Below are positions 1 through 12,904 of a DNA stretch of 64,000 nt, piece by piece. The DNA is from Muraenolepis orangiensis. Lineage: Eukaryota > Chordata > Actinopteri > Gadiformes > Muraenolepididae. Location of the stretch: NCBI GenBank assembly GCA_027704905.1, contig CM051018.1:24885704-24949703 (forward strand), in the 5' to 3' direction. Under the pieces are notes generated by a model. That model was not told the DNA's origin. It saw only the letters and a program-made list of their open reading frames with translations, and made no database searches. Numbering within the stretch: position 1 is the stretch's first letter; the number at the start of each line of letters is the position of its first letter. Position numbers and translations under genes: made by a program.

Positions 1-790
1 TGGTGATGGCACCATTTTCATAAACATAATCCAGACACACACTGTAAAATCTGTTTTAACAAGTGATTCTATATATACACACACTAACAATAAAGACCAT
101 GGTGGAACTCATTTGTTATCCACGCTTGGTTACTGTCACCACAGCCGCTGCTTCCCGCGAGGGAACACCAGAACAGCGGAGCTGTTTTTCTCTGCCTGGA
201 TGAGTGCAAGATAAGGTTAAAAAACGGCTAAGTTATCCTTTAAAGCAGAGTCTACCATACCATGTTCACCCTGTATCAGCCCAGGGACCCCTTGGTGGAT
301 TGAGAAACAACGCAGGGACCCCCTATATATTTTTCAATAAAATGCTGTTGCATTTTCTCCCAGGCCTATAGGCCTAATAGTATATGTATAATGCCTTATT
401 AACTTCTTAATATATCTGGCTTTAATGCTTAGATAGAAGATGTTGACAAAATAAAACCAATTAAAACCACTTTTACATTGTACGATGACTCACTGGAGTG
501 TGGCAGGATAAACATGATTCTAAGGCCCGGGTCTCTCTGTGATGACCTAGATGCTCTCTGTTGAGCAAACACTGACTTGAAGGTGTTGGTTCTGAAGCTA
601 GGACTAGCAACCTGAGAGGGCTAGGAGGTTTGAGTTCAGAGGCCAGATAGGCCACATCTTTTAACTGTTGAACCTGAAGTTTTACAGTTCCTTATAAAAG
701 TTCCTTTTGCCCACATAGGAAGCCCCAGTCCTCTTACTGGTGTTATGTGCCCAGACCTACCAATCCCTCACAGACAGGAAACCTGTTGTA
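1..790. other. No recognised feature
   Basis: AT-rich unique-looking sequence. No ORF with family resemblance, RNA gene or repeat array was recognised. The phrase cagggacccc occurs twice near 280-325 without obvious meaning. Confidence 0.5.
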
Positions 791-2960
791 ACTGTAGAGT
801 TGAATGGCAAGTCATTCCCAGCTTAAGTAGATACAGGATGTACACAGACACAAGGGCAGTCAGATCTTGTGCTGCCTGAGTACTGGAATGGGGGGAGAAG
901 GTTAACGTAAGGTGTGTTCACGGGTATCAAAGGGAGCATCCTACGGCGGATGTGTATATCAGTATATCAGAGTAAAACCCGTCAAATAAAGCTGCTGTTG
1001 CTTGGCCAGGATTTCTCAGTATTGCCCGCGCTAGTACAGAATACTGCCTGGTGTGGTGTTGTTACCCGTGCTCAAAGCAAGCAGAGGGAACAGCCAGAAG
1101 CTGATTCCCTTGAGCAGATGCCTTTCATAATGAGGAACTCGGTGCTGAGCCAGTGGTCACCCAGGATGACAGGTGTGAGAAACAGACAGTCAGTTGCTGA
1201 GGTAATTAAGCAGTTCAGAGTAGAAGAGGTGGGAGAGTTAGTGCCCCCTGTTCTGTCAGATGCAGACTTTAATTTCCCAGGTGACTAAGCTGACCGACAG
1301 CGTGCTGACCCTACTTTAGCACCAGACTTCAGGAGGACGGAGAGTGGTAGCTGTTTTGTCCCAGTGTTGGGTAAGGACATCTTCCTAATACAAAACAAAA
1401 GTGAGGAGGGTCTACTCTTCACTTTGTCCCAGAAGGGTACTCAGGAAAAGTTCCTAATGGAAGTACTGGAGTTCAGACAGTTCTCTGGTCTGGCCACTTA
1501 GGTTACATGAAAACCTTACAGAGAGAAGGTAAGAAGTATTACTGGCCCAAGTTAAATGAGGAAGTGAAAGCCTACTGTAGGTCCTGTCGTAACTTTCAGG
1601 TTTCTGGGGGGGGGGGGGAGCTACGGCTCAGGCCTCATTGATGCCTTTGCCAGTGGTGGACACTCCCTCCCAAAGGATAGGGGTAGATGTAGTGGGTCCT
1701 GGAGTGAGGAGTAAAGCAGGAAATAGGTTCATCTTAGTCATATGTAATTACGCCAATACATATCCTGAAGCGTTCACCATGAGAGAAGTAACAGCTAAGC
1801 AAGTAGCTAGGGCCCTGTTACAGCGGTTTTCCAGAGTAGGTATTACCGTGAAGTTCTCACTCAACACCTTGAAGCAAGTGGATCAGCTGCTAGGGATAAA
1901 AAGAATCAGAACCAAACCTTACCACCCGCAGACAGTTGAGTGTTGAGTGCTCCAATCAGACCCTGGTTGGGATGCTGAACCAGTGGCGGGGACCAGTGGC
2001 TTCCATACATCCTGTTTGCAGGAAGTCCCACAGGCATCCACAGGGTTCTCTCCCTTTTAGTTATTGTTTGCTCATCAGGTAAGGGGACCTCTGGATGTGC
2101 TGAGGGAGAGCTGGGAAGGACAGCCGATGCAGACCAAGAGGAGAGTTGTCTCCTTGTCACAGATTGTGTTAGGACCCAAATGCAGCACACCAAACAGTAA
2201 ATGCTGGAGAGTCTGTATCATCAGGAACAATCTGGCCCAGAGTGAGTGTGCGGGGGTAGGCTTATATATAATGGTTAATTGTGATGCGCTGCAGCTGCGG
2301 GTGAGAATTAACAAGGGGGCGTGGCTATCCGGTAGTGTATAGTGGGAGCGAGGAGACTTGAATGCGGGATGCAATGAGGGGGCGTGGCTACCTGGGGGAG
2401 TGCTGTGGATGCAACGAGACAGGAATGCAAACTGTGACACTCTGTGCTAAAGATGTGTGAACAGCTCCGAGCATCAACTGCCTTGGCAGTTTAAACAAAG
2501 CCCAAAGTTATCCGAAGCGATGGTAAGACTAGTCAGCACTATTTACAGGTGTAGCTTTACTGGAAGTTGGCATGATTAATGCATACTTCTTTATTAAAGA
2601 ATGCTGTTATTGGCAAGCTCGGACCACAAGCTGTTGGCAAAATGGCAGGGACTGTGGCAGGAAGACTGGCATAGTCATTCACCAGGTGCCTATTCCTGAC
2701 GGTCTAAAGCCACTTCAGGTGTTCCATGTGAATATGCTAAAAGAGTGGATCCCTCGTCCAGAATCTGTGTCTGCAGCGCTGTTGATCAGGGACAGAGTTC
2801 TGACAGAGTTCAGACTGCTCCTCCAGAGGTGGAGCAGCAGTGTTTCCTCAGTGTGGAGGTTCCCTCAGCAGGGGTTCAAGGTGGAGCTGAGGACACTCCA
2901 GCAGCAGGATGAGCTGTGTCCATTCTTTTTTGAGCTCTTCGTGGATTTTATTTTATTTTA
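790..2960 (+). mobile_element. Decayed Ty3/gypsy LTR retrotransposon (PR and IN, RT missing)
   Basis: Broken frames show a retropepsin-like segment (VDTGCTQT near 826-850, then VNVRCVHGY), a spacer with VVTRAQ near 1055, an integrase zinc-binding segment (GHLGYMKT near 1494 and YCRSCRNFQ near 1573), an integrase core (QRIGVDVVGP near 1670 to KPYHPQT near 1915) and a distal QVFHVNMLKEW near 2720-2755. Reverse transcriptase and RNase H are absent between spacer and integrase. Stops, frameshifts and an unrelated ~600-bp stretch at about 1966-2600 show it is dead. LTRs were not identified. Confidence 0.75.
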
Positions 2961-3840
2961 AGGTTTTCATGTTTATTTTTCAGGTAATAAATGTGTTAGC
3001 CCCCTCCTATATTTCTGATCTCCCGTGCCCCCAAGCGTCCCCTCAGGTCATCAACCCAAACCCTGCTGGCTGGAGGGCCAGGGTGGACAGCAGCCCCCAG
3101 GCCATCTAGGCTCATCAACTACACAAGGGCCAGAATTGTTACAACTTTGTTATCATTATGTGTTATTGGTTCAGCCCCCTTCCGGTTGTGAGGTGACCGC
3201 TCTATATATATAAAAACTTGAACTTGAACTATTTCCTTTCAACTGTGCTCTTTGTACACGTAGGCTGCAGTTAATGGTACAAATAACTGTAGACCAGATG
3301 AAGTGTGAATAGTGTTGATATTGATACTAATGGAGCGGTGACTGGCTGTGTCACGGTCCGAGGACCAGAGAGACCGACGGATACCCAGAAGCAGACATGG
3401 AATACAGACATGGAATACAGATATGGAATACAGACATGGAATATAGATATGGAGGGACCTTCCTTTAGAGTCTGGCACTGAGTCACTTCAATACACAGCC
3501 AGGAAAAAGGGTTGTTTTAGTTACACACAGATCAAGCTCTTTCAAAGAAAGAGCTTGATAATAAGAAAAAATAAGAAATACAATAATATATATATATATA
3601 TATATATTTATAATTAGAAATATATATACTGTATATGTATATATATATATGTATATATATATATGTATATCTTTTAGTAGAAGTAATCATGGACCTTGGT
3701 TTTTGTTTAGAAATATAGATTTGTGTATGTGCAGTAGACACTCAATGACATAACTTATTGATTATCTGTAGATGATCAATACACATTTAGACAGATCATT
3801 TTTCATTTAACTTGGATAATCCCCAATTTGGGGTGGAGCA
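2961..3840. other. Repeat-rich spacer
   Basis: Holds a degraded SINE head in reverse orientation (about 3160-3230, ggttgtgaggtgaccgctct), four copies of a 15-bp tatggaatacagaca phrase (3395-3450), and a TA-rich tract (3586-3670). No gene seen. Confidence 0.55.
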
Positions 3841-3849
3841 AGGAGCATC

Positions 3850-4130
3850 TTTCAAGATTCAAGATACAATATGTTTTATTTTTAATGCTTACTCCCCATT
3901 CCCTCCTGCAGTATGAAATTCCAGAACAATACTAAGTGAATAAGTAATAAGAATACTATACATAATACATAATACACAATACAATAACATCAAAAGAACA
4001 ATAAAGTGATAGATGTCCCTCATTTATTGGCTTCGAAACACAAAACGGAATGTGTTATATTGTGCAAAAAGCATTTAAAAGTATTTTAAAGTGCCAGTCG
4101 TGCTATTGCTATTGCTATTCACTGGACATT
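3850..4130 (-). mobile_element. Rex1/L2-type LINE 3' end
   Basis: Read on the minus strand it contains the family tail seen many times in the window: gtgcaaaa-type lead, cactttattgttctttt, ggggagtaagcatt and a terminal cttgaatctt. No coding part remains here. Confidence 0.6.
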
Positions 4131-5094
4131 ATATAACAACATGGAGTTAATAACGTTATGTTATACATGTGGATATGTTCTTGATTACCTTATTGAGTGT
4201 CAACTTACTAAACTAAACTGAGATCATTGAAATACTCAACTCTGAACTATCCATGTACATTGCTTCTTTACAATTTATTCTTCATTCTTAATTATTTTCA
4301 ACAATATAATGGCTCAATACTCCCAAATCCAAATATGACATTGGGATGAACATGTTTTAGTTTTTTAATGTATCAAGGAAGCCGACTCCCATTTGTACTT
4401 GAGTGGAATGTTGATGGAATACTTTCTGAGGGGATTTGTACTTAATTCAATGTGTTTTGCTTAAGGAATGCAATTTATACACGTTTGATAAACGATCACA
4501 AAGGCAGGTTAACGTTAATAAGGCTTATTTTGAATTTGTAGTATATAACTTAGTATGAGTTTGAGGTGCAGACAGTATTTTTTTACGGTATTTTATACGG
4601 TTTGCCAATAATCGGTTGGTAAACGGTTGGTAGTTTAAGCTGCTGTGGTGTGTTATTTACAACACGTTTTGTCATTGTTGTCTATCTGTCTCATTTAAAT
4701 CCTGTATCCAAATATCTCTGTAGTCCCTTTGTTCTCCTCATCCCTTTCTCTGTTTATTCCCCACCTCTCATCAGTCTGTAATCTAAACATCTAGTAAGTC
4801 ACATGACACCATGCTGACCAATCAGGGATCACGGGGGCTCTCCAGGTGGTTGGTGTGTATGCTGTGTGTAGGTAGAGAGCACTTCATACAGTCTATGGTA
4901 GACTGGCATGTAGCATGTGGCTTTAGGCTCTGAACCCCCCCCTGATATCCCCACATTGGACCAAACCAACAGACCTTTACCACACAGGCCCAAATCATCA
5001 CTTTACCCATTAGTTGAATTCATTAATTGATTGGTATTAGGCTATAGTATACCGTGTGGGAATTGTATTACCTGAAGAGAGAGTGGAGACAGCT

Positions 5095-5097
<3 letters not shown>
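4131..5097. other. No recognised feature
   Basis: AT-rich unique-looking DNA. Nothing coding or repetitive was recognised. Confidence 0.45.

Positions 5098-5174
<77 letters not shown>
5098..5174. repeat. (GA)n microsatellite
   Basis: About 38 uninterrupted GA units directly before the 25/29-bp array. Confidence 0.97.
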
Positions 5175-5176
<2 letters not shown>

Positions 5177-5199
5177 CAGCAAACCAGGAGCATGGATGC

Positions 5200-6610
5200 T
5201 TGTCCTGTACTAGTGAGTCATAGTGGCTGTGGGACTAGTGAGTCATAGTGGCTGTGGGACTAGTGAGTCATAGTGGCTGTGGGACTAGTGAGTCTTAGTG
5301 ACTGTGGGACTAGTGAGTCATAGTGGCTGTCTGTGGGAGTAGTGAGTCATAGTGGCTGTGGGACTAGTGAGTCATAGTGACTGCCTGTGGGAGTAGTGAG
5401 TCTTAGTGACTGTGGGACTAGTGAGTCATAGTGACTGCCTGTGGGAGTAGTGAGTCATAGTGGCTGTGGGACTAGTGAGTCATAGTGACTGTCTGTGGGA
5501 CTAGTGAGTCATAGTTACTGTGGGACTAGTGAGTCATAGTGACTGTCTGTGGGACTAGTGAGTCATAGTTACTGTGGGACTAGTGAGTCATAGTGACTGT
5601 CTGTGGGACTAGGGAGTCATAGTGACTGTGGGACTAGTGAGTCATAGTGGCTGTCTGTGGGACTAGTGAGTCATAGTGACTGTGGGACTAGTGAGTCATA
5701 GTGACTGTCTGTGGGACTAGTGAGTCTTAGTGACTGTGGGACTAGTGAGTCATAGTGACTGTCTGTGGGACTAGTGAGTCATAGTGACTGTGGGACTAGT
5801 GAGTCATAGTGGCTGTCTGTGGGACTAGTGAGTCATAGTGGCTGTGGGACTAGGGAGTCATAGTGACTGTCTGTGGGACTAGTGAGTCTTAGTGACTGTG
5901 GGACTAGTGAGTCATAGTGGCTGTCTGTGGGACTAGTGAGTCATAGTGGCTGTCTGTGGGACTAGTGAGTCATAGTGGCTGTGGGACCAGTGAGTCATAG
6001 TGGCTGTCTGTGGGACTAGTGAGTCATAGTGGCTGTCTGTGGGACTAGTGAGTCATAGTGGCTGTCTGTGGGACTAGTGAGTCATAGTGGCTGTCTGTGG
6101 GACTAGTGAGTCATAGTGGCTGTCTGTGGGACTAGTGAGTCATAGTGGCTGTCTGTGGGACTAGTGAGTCATAGTGGCTGTGGGACCAGTGAGTCATAGT
6201 GGCTGTCTGTGGGACTAGTGAGTCATAGTGGCTGTCTGTGGGACTAGTGAGTCATAGTGGCTGTCTGTGGGACTAGTGAGTCATAGTGACTGTCTGTGGG
6301 ACTAGTGAGTCATAGTGACTGTGGGACTAGGGAGTCATAGTGGCTGTGGGACTAGTGAGTCATAGTGGCTGTCTGTGGGACTAGTGAGTCATAGTGGCTG
6401 TCTGTGGGACTAGTGAGTCATAGTGGCTGTCTGTGGGACTAGTGAGTCATAGTGGCTGTGGGACTAGTGAGTCATAGTGGCTGTCTGTGGGACTAGTGAG
6501 TCATAGTGACTGTCTGTGGGACTAGTGAGTCATAGTGACTGTGGGACTAGTGAGTCATAGTGGCTGTCTGTGGGACTAGTGAGTCATAGTGACTGTCTGT
6601 GGGACTAGTG
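5200..6610. repeat. 25/29-bp minisatellite carrying AP-1 consensus in most units
   Basis: About 50 units of gtgggactagtgagtcatag plus tggct, with or without an extra gtct. Most units contain TGAGTCA, the exact AP-1 (TRE) consensus; I count about 44 by eye. Variant units have tgagtct or gggagtca. Confidence 0.95.
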
Positions 6611-7600
6611 ATTAATAGTACATAATAGGAGGAAGGCTTAAAGGCCAGGCAGAGTTTGAGCTATTACAGCAAACATAACATAGCTTTATAATAATAATAA
6701 TTATTATTATTATATGAATAATAATAATAATAATAATAATATGAGCATACATTCCCTTTCTACCTGAGAATGAGTCCTTGAATGCTTATTCAATGTCCAT
6801 ATGCCATCAGTCTGCTGCTCCTCATGCTAGGATGGGTTAAATGCAGAGAAACGTTCACTGTTTGTACATGTGACAAAATAAAGAGGATTACATCCTCCAG
6901 ATTTAGATTGAGATATTAAGTAGTATTACAGGATGAGAGAAATGCTGTCAGTTGTCTACTTAGTTGAAGTCTGTCAATGAGCTGTAGTACTGGTTCACCT
7001 TGCATGCATCCTGGGCTCTGGCTTCATTCCCTTTGAGTCCCCTGGTTACTTATCTCAGGCCTTGTTGTTGTGGAGATATTCTCCGCTTATTATCTGCTGT
7101 GGTTTGTTATTGTGGGCTTCCAACGAGCCAGGGGCCAAGGGGTGACCGGTGGACATTAAGGAAGGGACAGCTGATGGCTATTTAGAAATCAGCAACACAA
7201 TGTATTTAGAATCACATAATCAATAAACATGGACAATCATTCATCTACAGGGAAAGACTTTGAGGGGGATTTAGGTGAGCTGTCTAAATGTCTAAATCAA
7301 ATATTTTGGAACTGGCTTGCAACACACTGTATTGACATTACATAATAATAATAATAATTTAAATAATATCTGTCCACACATATATCACATATACACAAAT
7401 GGACAAAAAAATGAATTAGAAAACCGAAAACCGAAAACCGAAATCACTGGCTTATGGATCAGTCAAATGATGTGGCTCACTAAAAAGAGATCAAAACTCC
7501 CTACCTCTACCGTTAGTTTACATATTGATTGTTTACATACCTGTATGATAGCCATGTACATTTTTACATTTTTACTGTACTTACCGTATATAAACTGCTA
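6611..7600. other. Spacer with a SINE 3' part
   Basis: 6690-6740 is an (ATT/ATA)n tract. 6790-6900 matches the 3' part of the SINE family (aggatgggttaaatgcagag, then ataaagaggatt). The rest is unrecognised. Confidence 0.5.
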
Positions 7601-7905
7601 TTGATATAACTGCATACCCCTGCTCACTGGCTGCTGGTTCTTGTTTACTTAGCTGTATATTTATATATACCTAATTCTGAAAATATCTATACTATACATT
7701 TTTATACCTGTTTTGAGTTTTGAGTTTTTTAGTAGACAGTTTTTATTTCTTATTTAACCAACTGTACATTATATATCACCATGCACTTTACTGCAATATT
7801 TGCACTCTGGGTAGATGCCAAATTATACGCACCAGTACAGTACGCTGTACAATGACAATAAATGTGAATCTATTCTAATCTAATCTAATCTAATCTAATC
7901 ACTGT
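7600..7905 (+). mobile_element. LINE 3' tail ending in (AATCT)n
   Basis: Ends tgtacaatgacaataaatgt followed by repeated aatct units, a common fish non-LTR element end. The same end in reverse occurs at 32566-33400 and about 41165-41480. Confidence 0.6.
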
Positions 7906-8247
7906 GTGTCTGAAACTCCTTCCAGACACAGTGTATTCTCCTGGGCTCTGAGCCAACCATCGTATTGTGCCAAAAGGCTTTGATCTTCCCCTTCCTCCTT
8001 TCAGTCAAGCTCAGGGATGCAGAGTAAGAAGGTTATGCAGCAGGTTAGCAGTTAGCAGGTTAGCTAGTGCACATGTCCTGTTCTGTGTTGTAGCATCGGT
8101 GGCTCTGTCACCGTGGAGACAAACACCACTCTGAGAGGAACCGTTCCTTAGATGCTCCTCTCTGGTCTGCTGAGGGACCAGCTGGTCCACGCACATCCGG
8201 CTGCTGAGAACACACAGAAACCCTGTCACTGCTGAGGATTATGGATA

Positions 8248-8250
<3 letters not shown>

Positions 8251-8307
<57 letters not shown>

Positions 8308-8308
8308 A
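8251..8308. repeat. (CA)n microsatellite
   Basis: About 27 CA units with one CAAA interruption. Confidence 0.95.
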
Positions 8309-8529
8309 CTGGCTCTGCTTTCTGCATTCGGGGACATGTGTAGTTGTTCTTAGCCCTGTCATGTGTGTAGCTTTTAAGGCCTTCATCGTGAACAGATCTG
8401 GCACTTGGTCACATCAATATTTACTCTTCAGTGATCCTTACCCTCTCAGATTCCCTTTTCCTTTGCGTGCCACGAGGTCCTGCTTTTATTTGCCAGTAGG
8501 CCTATCACCATTTTCCATGTGGCGCCTCT

Positions 8530-8890
8530 TAGGACACCTTTCCTCCTCATTGTATCTGTACTGCACTGTACTGCACTGTATTGCACTGCACTGTATTGCA
8601 CTGTACTGCTCTGTATTGTACTGCACTGCACTGTATTGCACTGTACTGCACTGTACTGCACTGTATTCATGCTGCTACACTACTGGCACTTTAACATGCT
8701 TTTGAAATGCTTTTTGCACAATTCAACACATAAACATGTCATCCATCAGTCACTTTATTGTTATTTGTATTGTGTTCACTATTGTTATAATATAGTGTTG
8801 TATATGGGAAGTATGGGAAGTGTAGTATAAAGTATAAAGTATAGTACATAGTATAACTAAATCATCTTGAATCTTGAATCTTGAATTGGT
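8530..8890 (+). mobile_element. LINE 3' tail with internal ctgtactgca repeats
   Basis: Contains the family phrases cactttaaca, gcttttgaaatgc, ttttgcacaa and a terminal tcttgaatcttgaatcttga. Its ctgtattgca/ctgtactgca 10-mers (8560-8668) have expanded compared with other copies. Confidence 0.6.
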
Positions 8891-9882
8891 AAACAGCCCA
8901 TTCTAGTAGTATATGATTTGGTGTATGAAGCTGAGACCCCACAGGAAAGACTGAAGCATTACTTGAGATGACGTTCAGGTCCTCGGCCACATGATGTGAC
9001 GCCTGAGGTGAAGGATGGACCATCATCTTAACCTTCACTGTTCTCTTTAATTGAACTGAAAGGTAGTTGGCAGGTTATGGGCCATTTTTGTCTCTGCGAC
9101 GGTAAACACTTGAGCAGTTTAGTGTAGCGTAGTGGTGCTGTTAGGTGATGAGGTCATCGGTGATGACATTATTCCCAGTGATGAGATGGTGGAAGATGGT
9201 TTAGAAGATGGATGGCTCATGTGTTGGACGGTTTTCTGATGATGTTATCCACTGCATGAAGTCAGAGAGGGGATTTAAAGGTCGCCAATTACCAAAACTG
9301 AAATACTCCAGCTTGCTCTTGTTTAGTTTGTGTATTCACTGAATACACAAACTAAACAAGAATATATATATATAATATTCCCTACACTGAATACTTTTCA
9401 GTGTAGGGAATATATTGGTAATGACTATAGGGATAGGTCTTGTTTAGTGTGTGTATTCAGTGTCAGTTTAAACCTTAACCAACCAGCAGCAGCTGAGTGA
9501 TGGAGCCAATGCAGCAGAGCCTTAAGATGCACTCCTTATGACCACGGATGCATTCAGATAATGTACAGAACGGGTGTTAGGGAGAAGGCTTCAACATCAT
9601 GTCAGCTTTGGCTTCAAAACTGACATGTTATAATCTGTATGCAGAAACCGATTGATGGAGTCCTAGTTTATCTGTAGCGTTTGGTGACACGAGGAGCAGA
9701 GAGTTTGTATAATTCTCACCACTCTCACCCAAACTCCATCTTCCCATGAGTGGGAAGATGGAGTGTCTACAGCTCCTGGCAGACACTCTTACTTTAACCC
9801 GAGTCTCAGTCTACTGGAACCAGCTGATAGCCGATGACGGCAGCCAGAAGATTCAGGAACAAAGGGATGAATCCCAGGCCCC
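8891..9882. other. Spacer containing paired hairpins
   Basis: Mostly unrecognised. 9318-9465 holds two adjacent inverted repeats (see findings). No gene seen. Open frames running from 9746 into the array are repeat artefacts. Confidence 0.5.
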
Positions 9883-10970
9883 ACGCAGAGCCCCACGCAG
9901 AGCCCCACGCAGAGCCCCACGCAGAGCCCCACGCAGAGCCCCACGTAGAGCCCTACGCAGAGCCCCACGTAGAGCCCTACGCAGAGCCCCACGTAGAGCC
10001 CTACGCAGAGCCCCACGCAGAGCCCTACGCAGAGCCCCACGCAGAGCCCTACACAGAGCCCCACGCAGAGCCCCACGCAGAGCCCCACACAGAGCCCCAC
10101 GCAGAGCCCTACGCAGAGCCCCACGCAGAGCCCCACGCAGAGCCCCACGCAGAGCCCCACGCAGAGCCTTACACAGAGCCCCACGCAGAGCCCTACACAG
10201 AGCCCTACGCAGAGCCCCACGCAGAGCCCTACGCAGAGCCCCACGCAGAGCCCCACGTAGAGCCCCATGCAGAGCCCCACGCAGAGCCCCACGTAGAGCC
10301 CCATGCAGAGCCCACGCAGAGCCCCACGCAGAGCCCCACATAGAGCCCCACGCAGAGCCCCACGCAGAGCCCCACGCAGAGCCCCACGCAGAGCCCCACG
10401 CAGAGCCCCACGTAGAGCCCTACGCAGAGCCCCACGCAGAGCCCCACGCAGAGCCCCACGCAGAGCCCCACGTAGAGCCCCACGCAGAGCCCTACGCAGA
10501 GCCCTACGCAGAGCCCCACGTAGAGCCCTACGCAGAGCCCTACGCAGAGCCCCACGTAGAGCCCCACGCAGAGCCCTACGCAGAGCCCTACGCAGAGCCC
10601 CACGTAGAGCCCTACACAGAGCCCCACGCAGAGCCCCACGCAGAGCCCTACGCAGAGCCCCACGCAGAGCCCCACGCAGAGCCCTACGCAGAGCCCCACG
10701 CAGAGCCCCACGCAGAGTCCCACGCAGAGCCCTACGCAGAGCCCCACGCAGAGCCCCACGCAGAGCCCTACGCAGAGCCCCACGCAGAGCCCCACGCAGA
10801 GCCCCACGTAGAGCCCCACGCAGAGCCCTACGCAGAGTCCTACGCAGAGCCCCACGTAGAGCCCTACACAGAGCCCTACGCAGAGCCCTACGCAGAGCCC
10901 CACGTAGAGCCCTACACAGAGCCCTACGCAGAGCCCTACACAGAGCCCCACGTAGAGCCCCACGGTGAAG
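9883..10970. repeat. 12-bp CpG-containing minisatellite
   Basis: About 90 units of ccccacgcagag with C/T and G/A variants at fixed places (ccctac, cgtag, cacag). The 12-bp period keeps frames open on both strands, so the long HAEP-, RRAP- or VGLC-type ORFs are not evidence of a protein. Confidence 0.96.
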
Positions 10971-11479
10971 GAGCAGAAACCTAATGTGTTCACCATCACA
11001 GCTCCGCAAATACAAACGATAAACACATGGACAAAACAACCAGAACATATGGGATGATGTGACACGATTCCTCTTTAAAGTGTCTGCAGGGAAGATTCGA
11101 GAAGAGAAAAGAGAGAGAGAATAAAAAGGTAAGATTTAGAAACTAAGCAACCCAAAAAAGCCTCTCCTCTCTCTCTCCTCCACCACGGAGAACTGGTGCA
11201 TTTCACACATCTGCGATTGACAGACGAGATGGAGTCCCTGAACCAATGTTCATTAGATGTCCTCTGTGCTTTGTGTGTGTGGATGTGTGTGTGTGTGTGT
11301 GGGCACTGGTGAGTATACTGGATTCTAGTTTGTTTATTGATGATGGCAATGTCGCGGGAGGAAGGGGTCGGGGGAAAGAGTGCGCATTTACAGAAAATAA
11401 GGCATTTTCCTGTTCATGTTCTACTGTATTAAAATGCTGATGACTGACAAACAAACACATTACACGCAGGCGCCCACAC

Positions 11480-11524
11480 ATACAAACACAGACACACACA
11501 CACACACACAGGCATGCACGCACA

Positions 11525-11589
<65 letters not shown>

Positions 11590-11630
11590 ACTCACACACA
11601 CACTCACACACACACACACAGCCCCCGTAC
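11480..11630. repeat. (CA)n microsatellite
   Basis: Interrupted CA tract, including caaacaca, cactcaca and catgcacg variants. Confidence 0.95.
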
Positions 11631-12091
11631 GTACACACATAAAGTAGTGGCTGCATCAGCATATCTTATGAAAGCACAGTGTCAGGTCCTCCTAACATTA
11701 CACCAAGCAAGCTGTCACTCCTGACTCAAGCTCTAGGCTGGAGAAGGAGACACTGGCTGGGAAGTCACTTGATGACAGCATGAAGACTGTGAGTACACAG
11801 GGACACACCTGAGAGAAACACTGACAGGCCCCAGAGCTCACACCACCAATACTGTGGATGTGTTTTATTTTTTTCCCCATTTCTGTGCACATACGGCAAA
11901 GAGTTCTGAAAAAAACTGCATTGCTCTGCACTTTGACTTTTTCTGCATTGTTTTCCAATGAGTTGGCCTGCTGGATGCTGCAGGGCTTCCTAGAGTTACC
12001 GTCTGCTTGGTGGGAAATGGGCTTGATGAACGTGTAATATTAGATTACAATCAATAACTGCTGTGGAGCTGACTGGGTACAAGTGACCCTC

Positions 12092-12239
<148 letters not shown>

Positions 12240-12644
12240 TGCCTCCACTCTGTCCTAGAAAGGTTCTTCTATGGTCTGCAGATCTCTGGTCGTTGGAGCT
12301 GAAACTCAAGATTCCCTTTGGGTTTTCATTTGAGACCTAAAGATTGTGTGTGATATATATCCATTCAACCAAAGACATATTATACTTATAGATGCATTAC
12401 ATAACACATGTAAATCCTAGAATATTTTTCCAACCATTTTCTATGAAAACAGTGACTCAGCCTCGATTCTCAAGCCTCATCACCTTTCCCCACCACCTCA
12501 TAAAGACATTTTCAAGTTAATTTTCCTTTGTTGAATGGGTTGGGGAGGCCTGGCCTCTTCTTGATAGACAAGGCTCAGAGCCAATCGGCATCATACAGGT
12601 CTCAATATACTCACAAGTACATTCTTCCAAAAAACGATGGCGGA

Positions 12645-12805
12645 CTCTGGATCAAAGTAACCAGCGTCTCTCCTAATTCAAGTTAAAGATCAAAGGAACC
12701 AGCGTCTCTCCTAATTCAAGTTAAAGATCAAAGGAACCAGCGTCTCTCCTAATTCAAGTTAAAGATCAAAGGAACCAGCGTCTCTCCTAATTCAAGTTAA
12801 AGATG
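12645..12805. repeat. 38-bp tandem repeat, ~4 copies
   Basis: Unit aaaggaaccagcgtctctcc followed by taattcaagttaaagatc; copies are nearly identical, with the first slightly different. Confidence 0.93.
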
Positions 12806-12904
12806 CATCTTGTTTTTCGTCGATCTTGATGAGTAGTATTTCTTACTCTGTGTGTTTGTAGCCAATAGTAGTTACTAAGTGAACAACATGAGCACAGAGA
12901 AAAT

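Noticed and set aside
5200..6610. CRISPR-like array
   Set aside because: Tandem units without unique spacers, in a vertebrate genome; same reasoning for the other arrays.
9746..11065. ORFs of 400 codons reading HAEP, RRAP or VGLC repeats
   Set aside because: 12-bp minisatellite artefacts on both strands.
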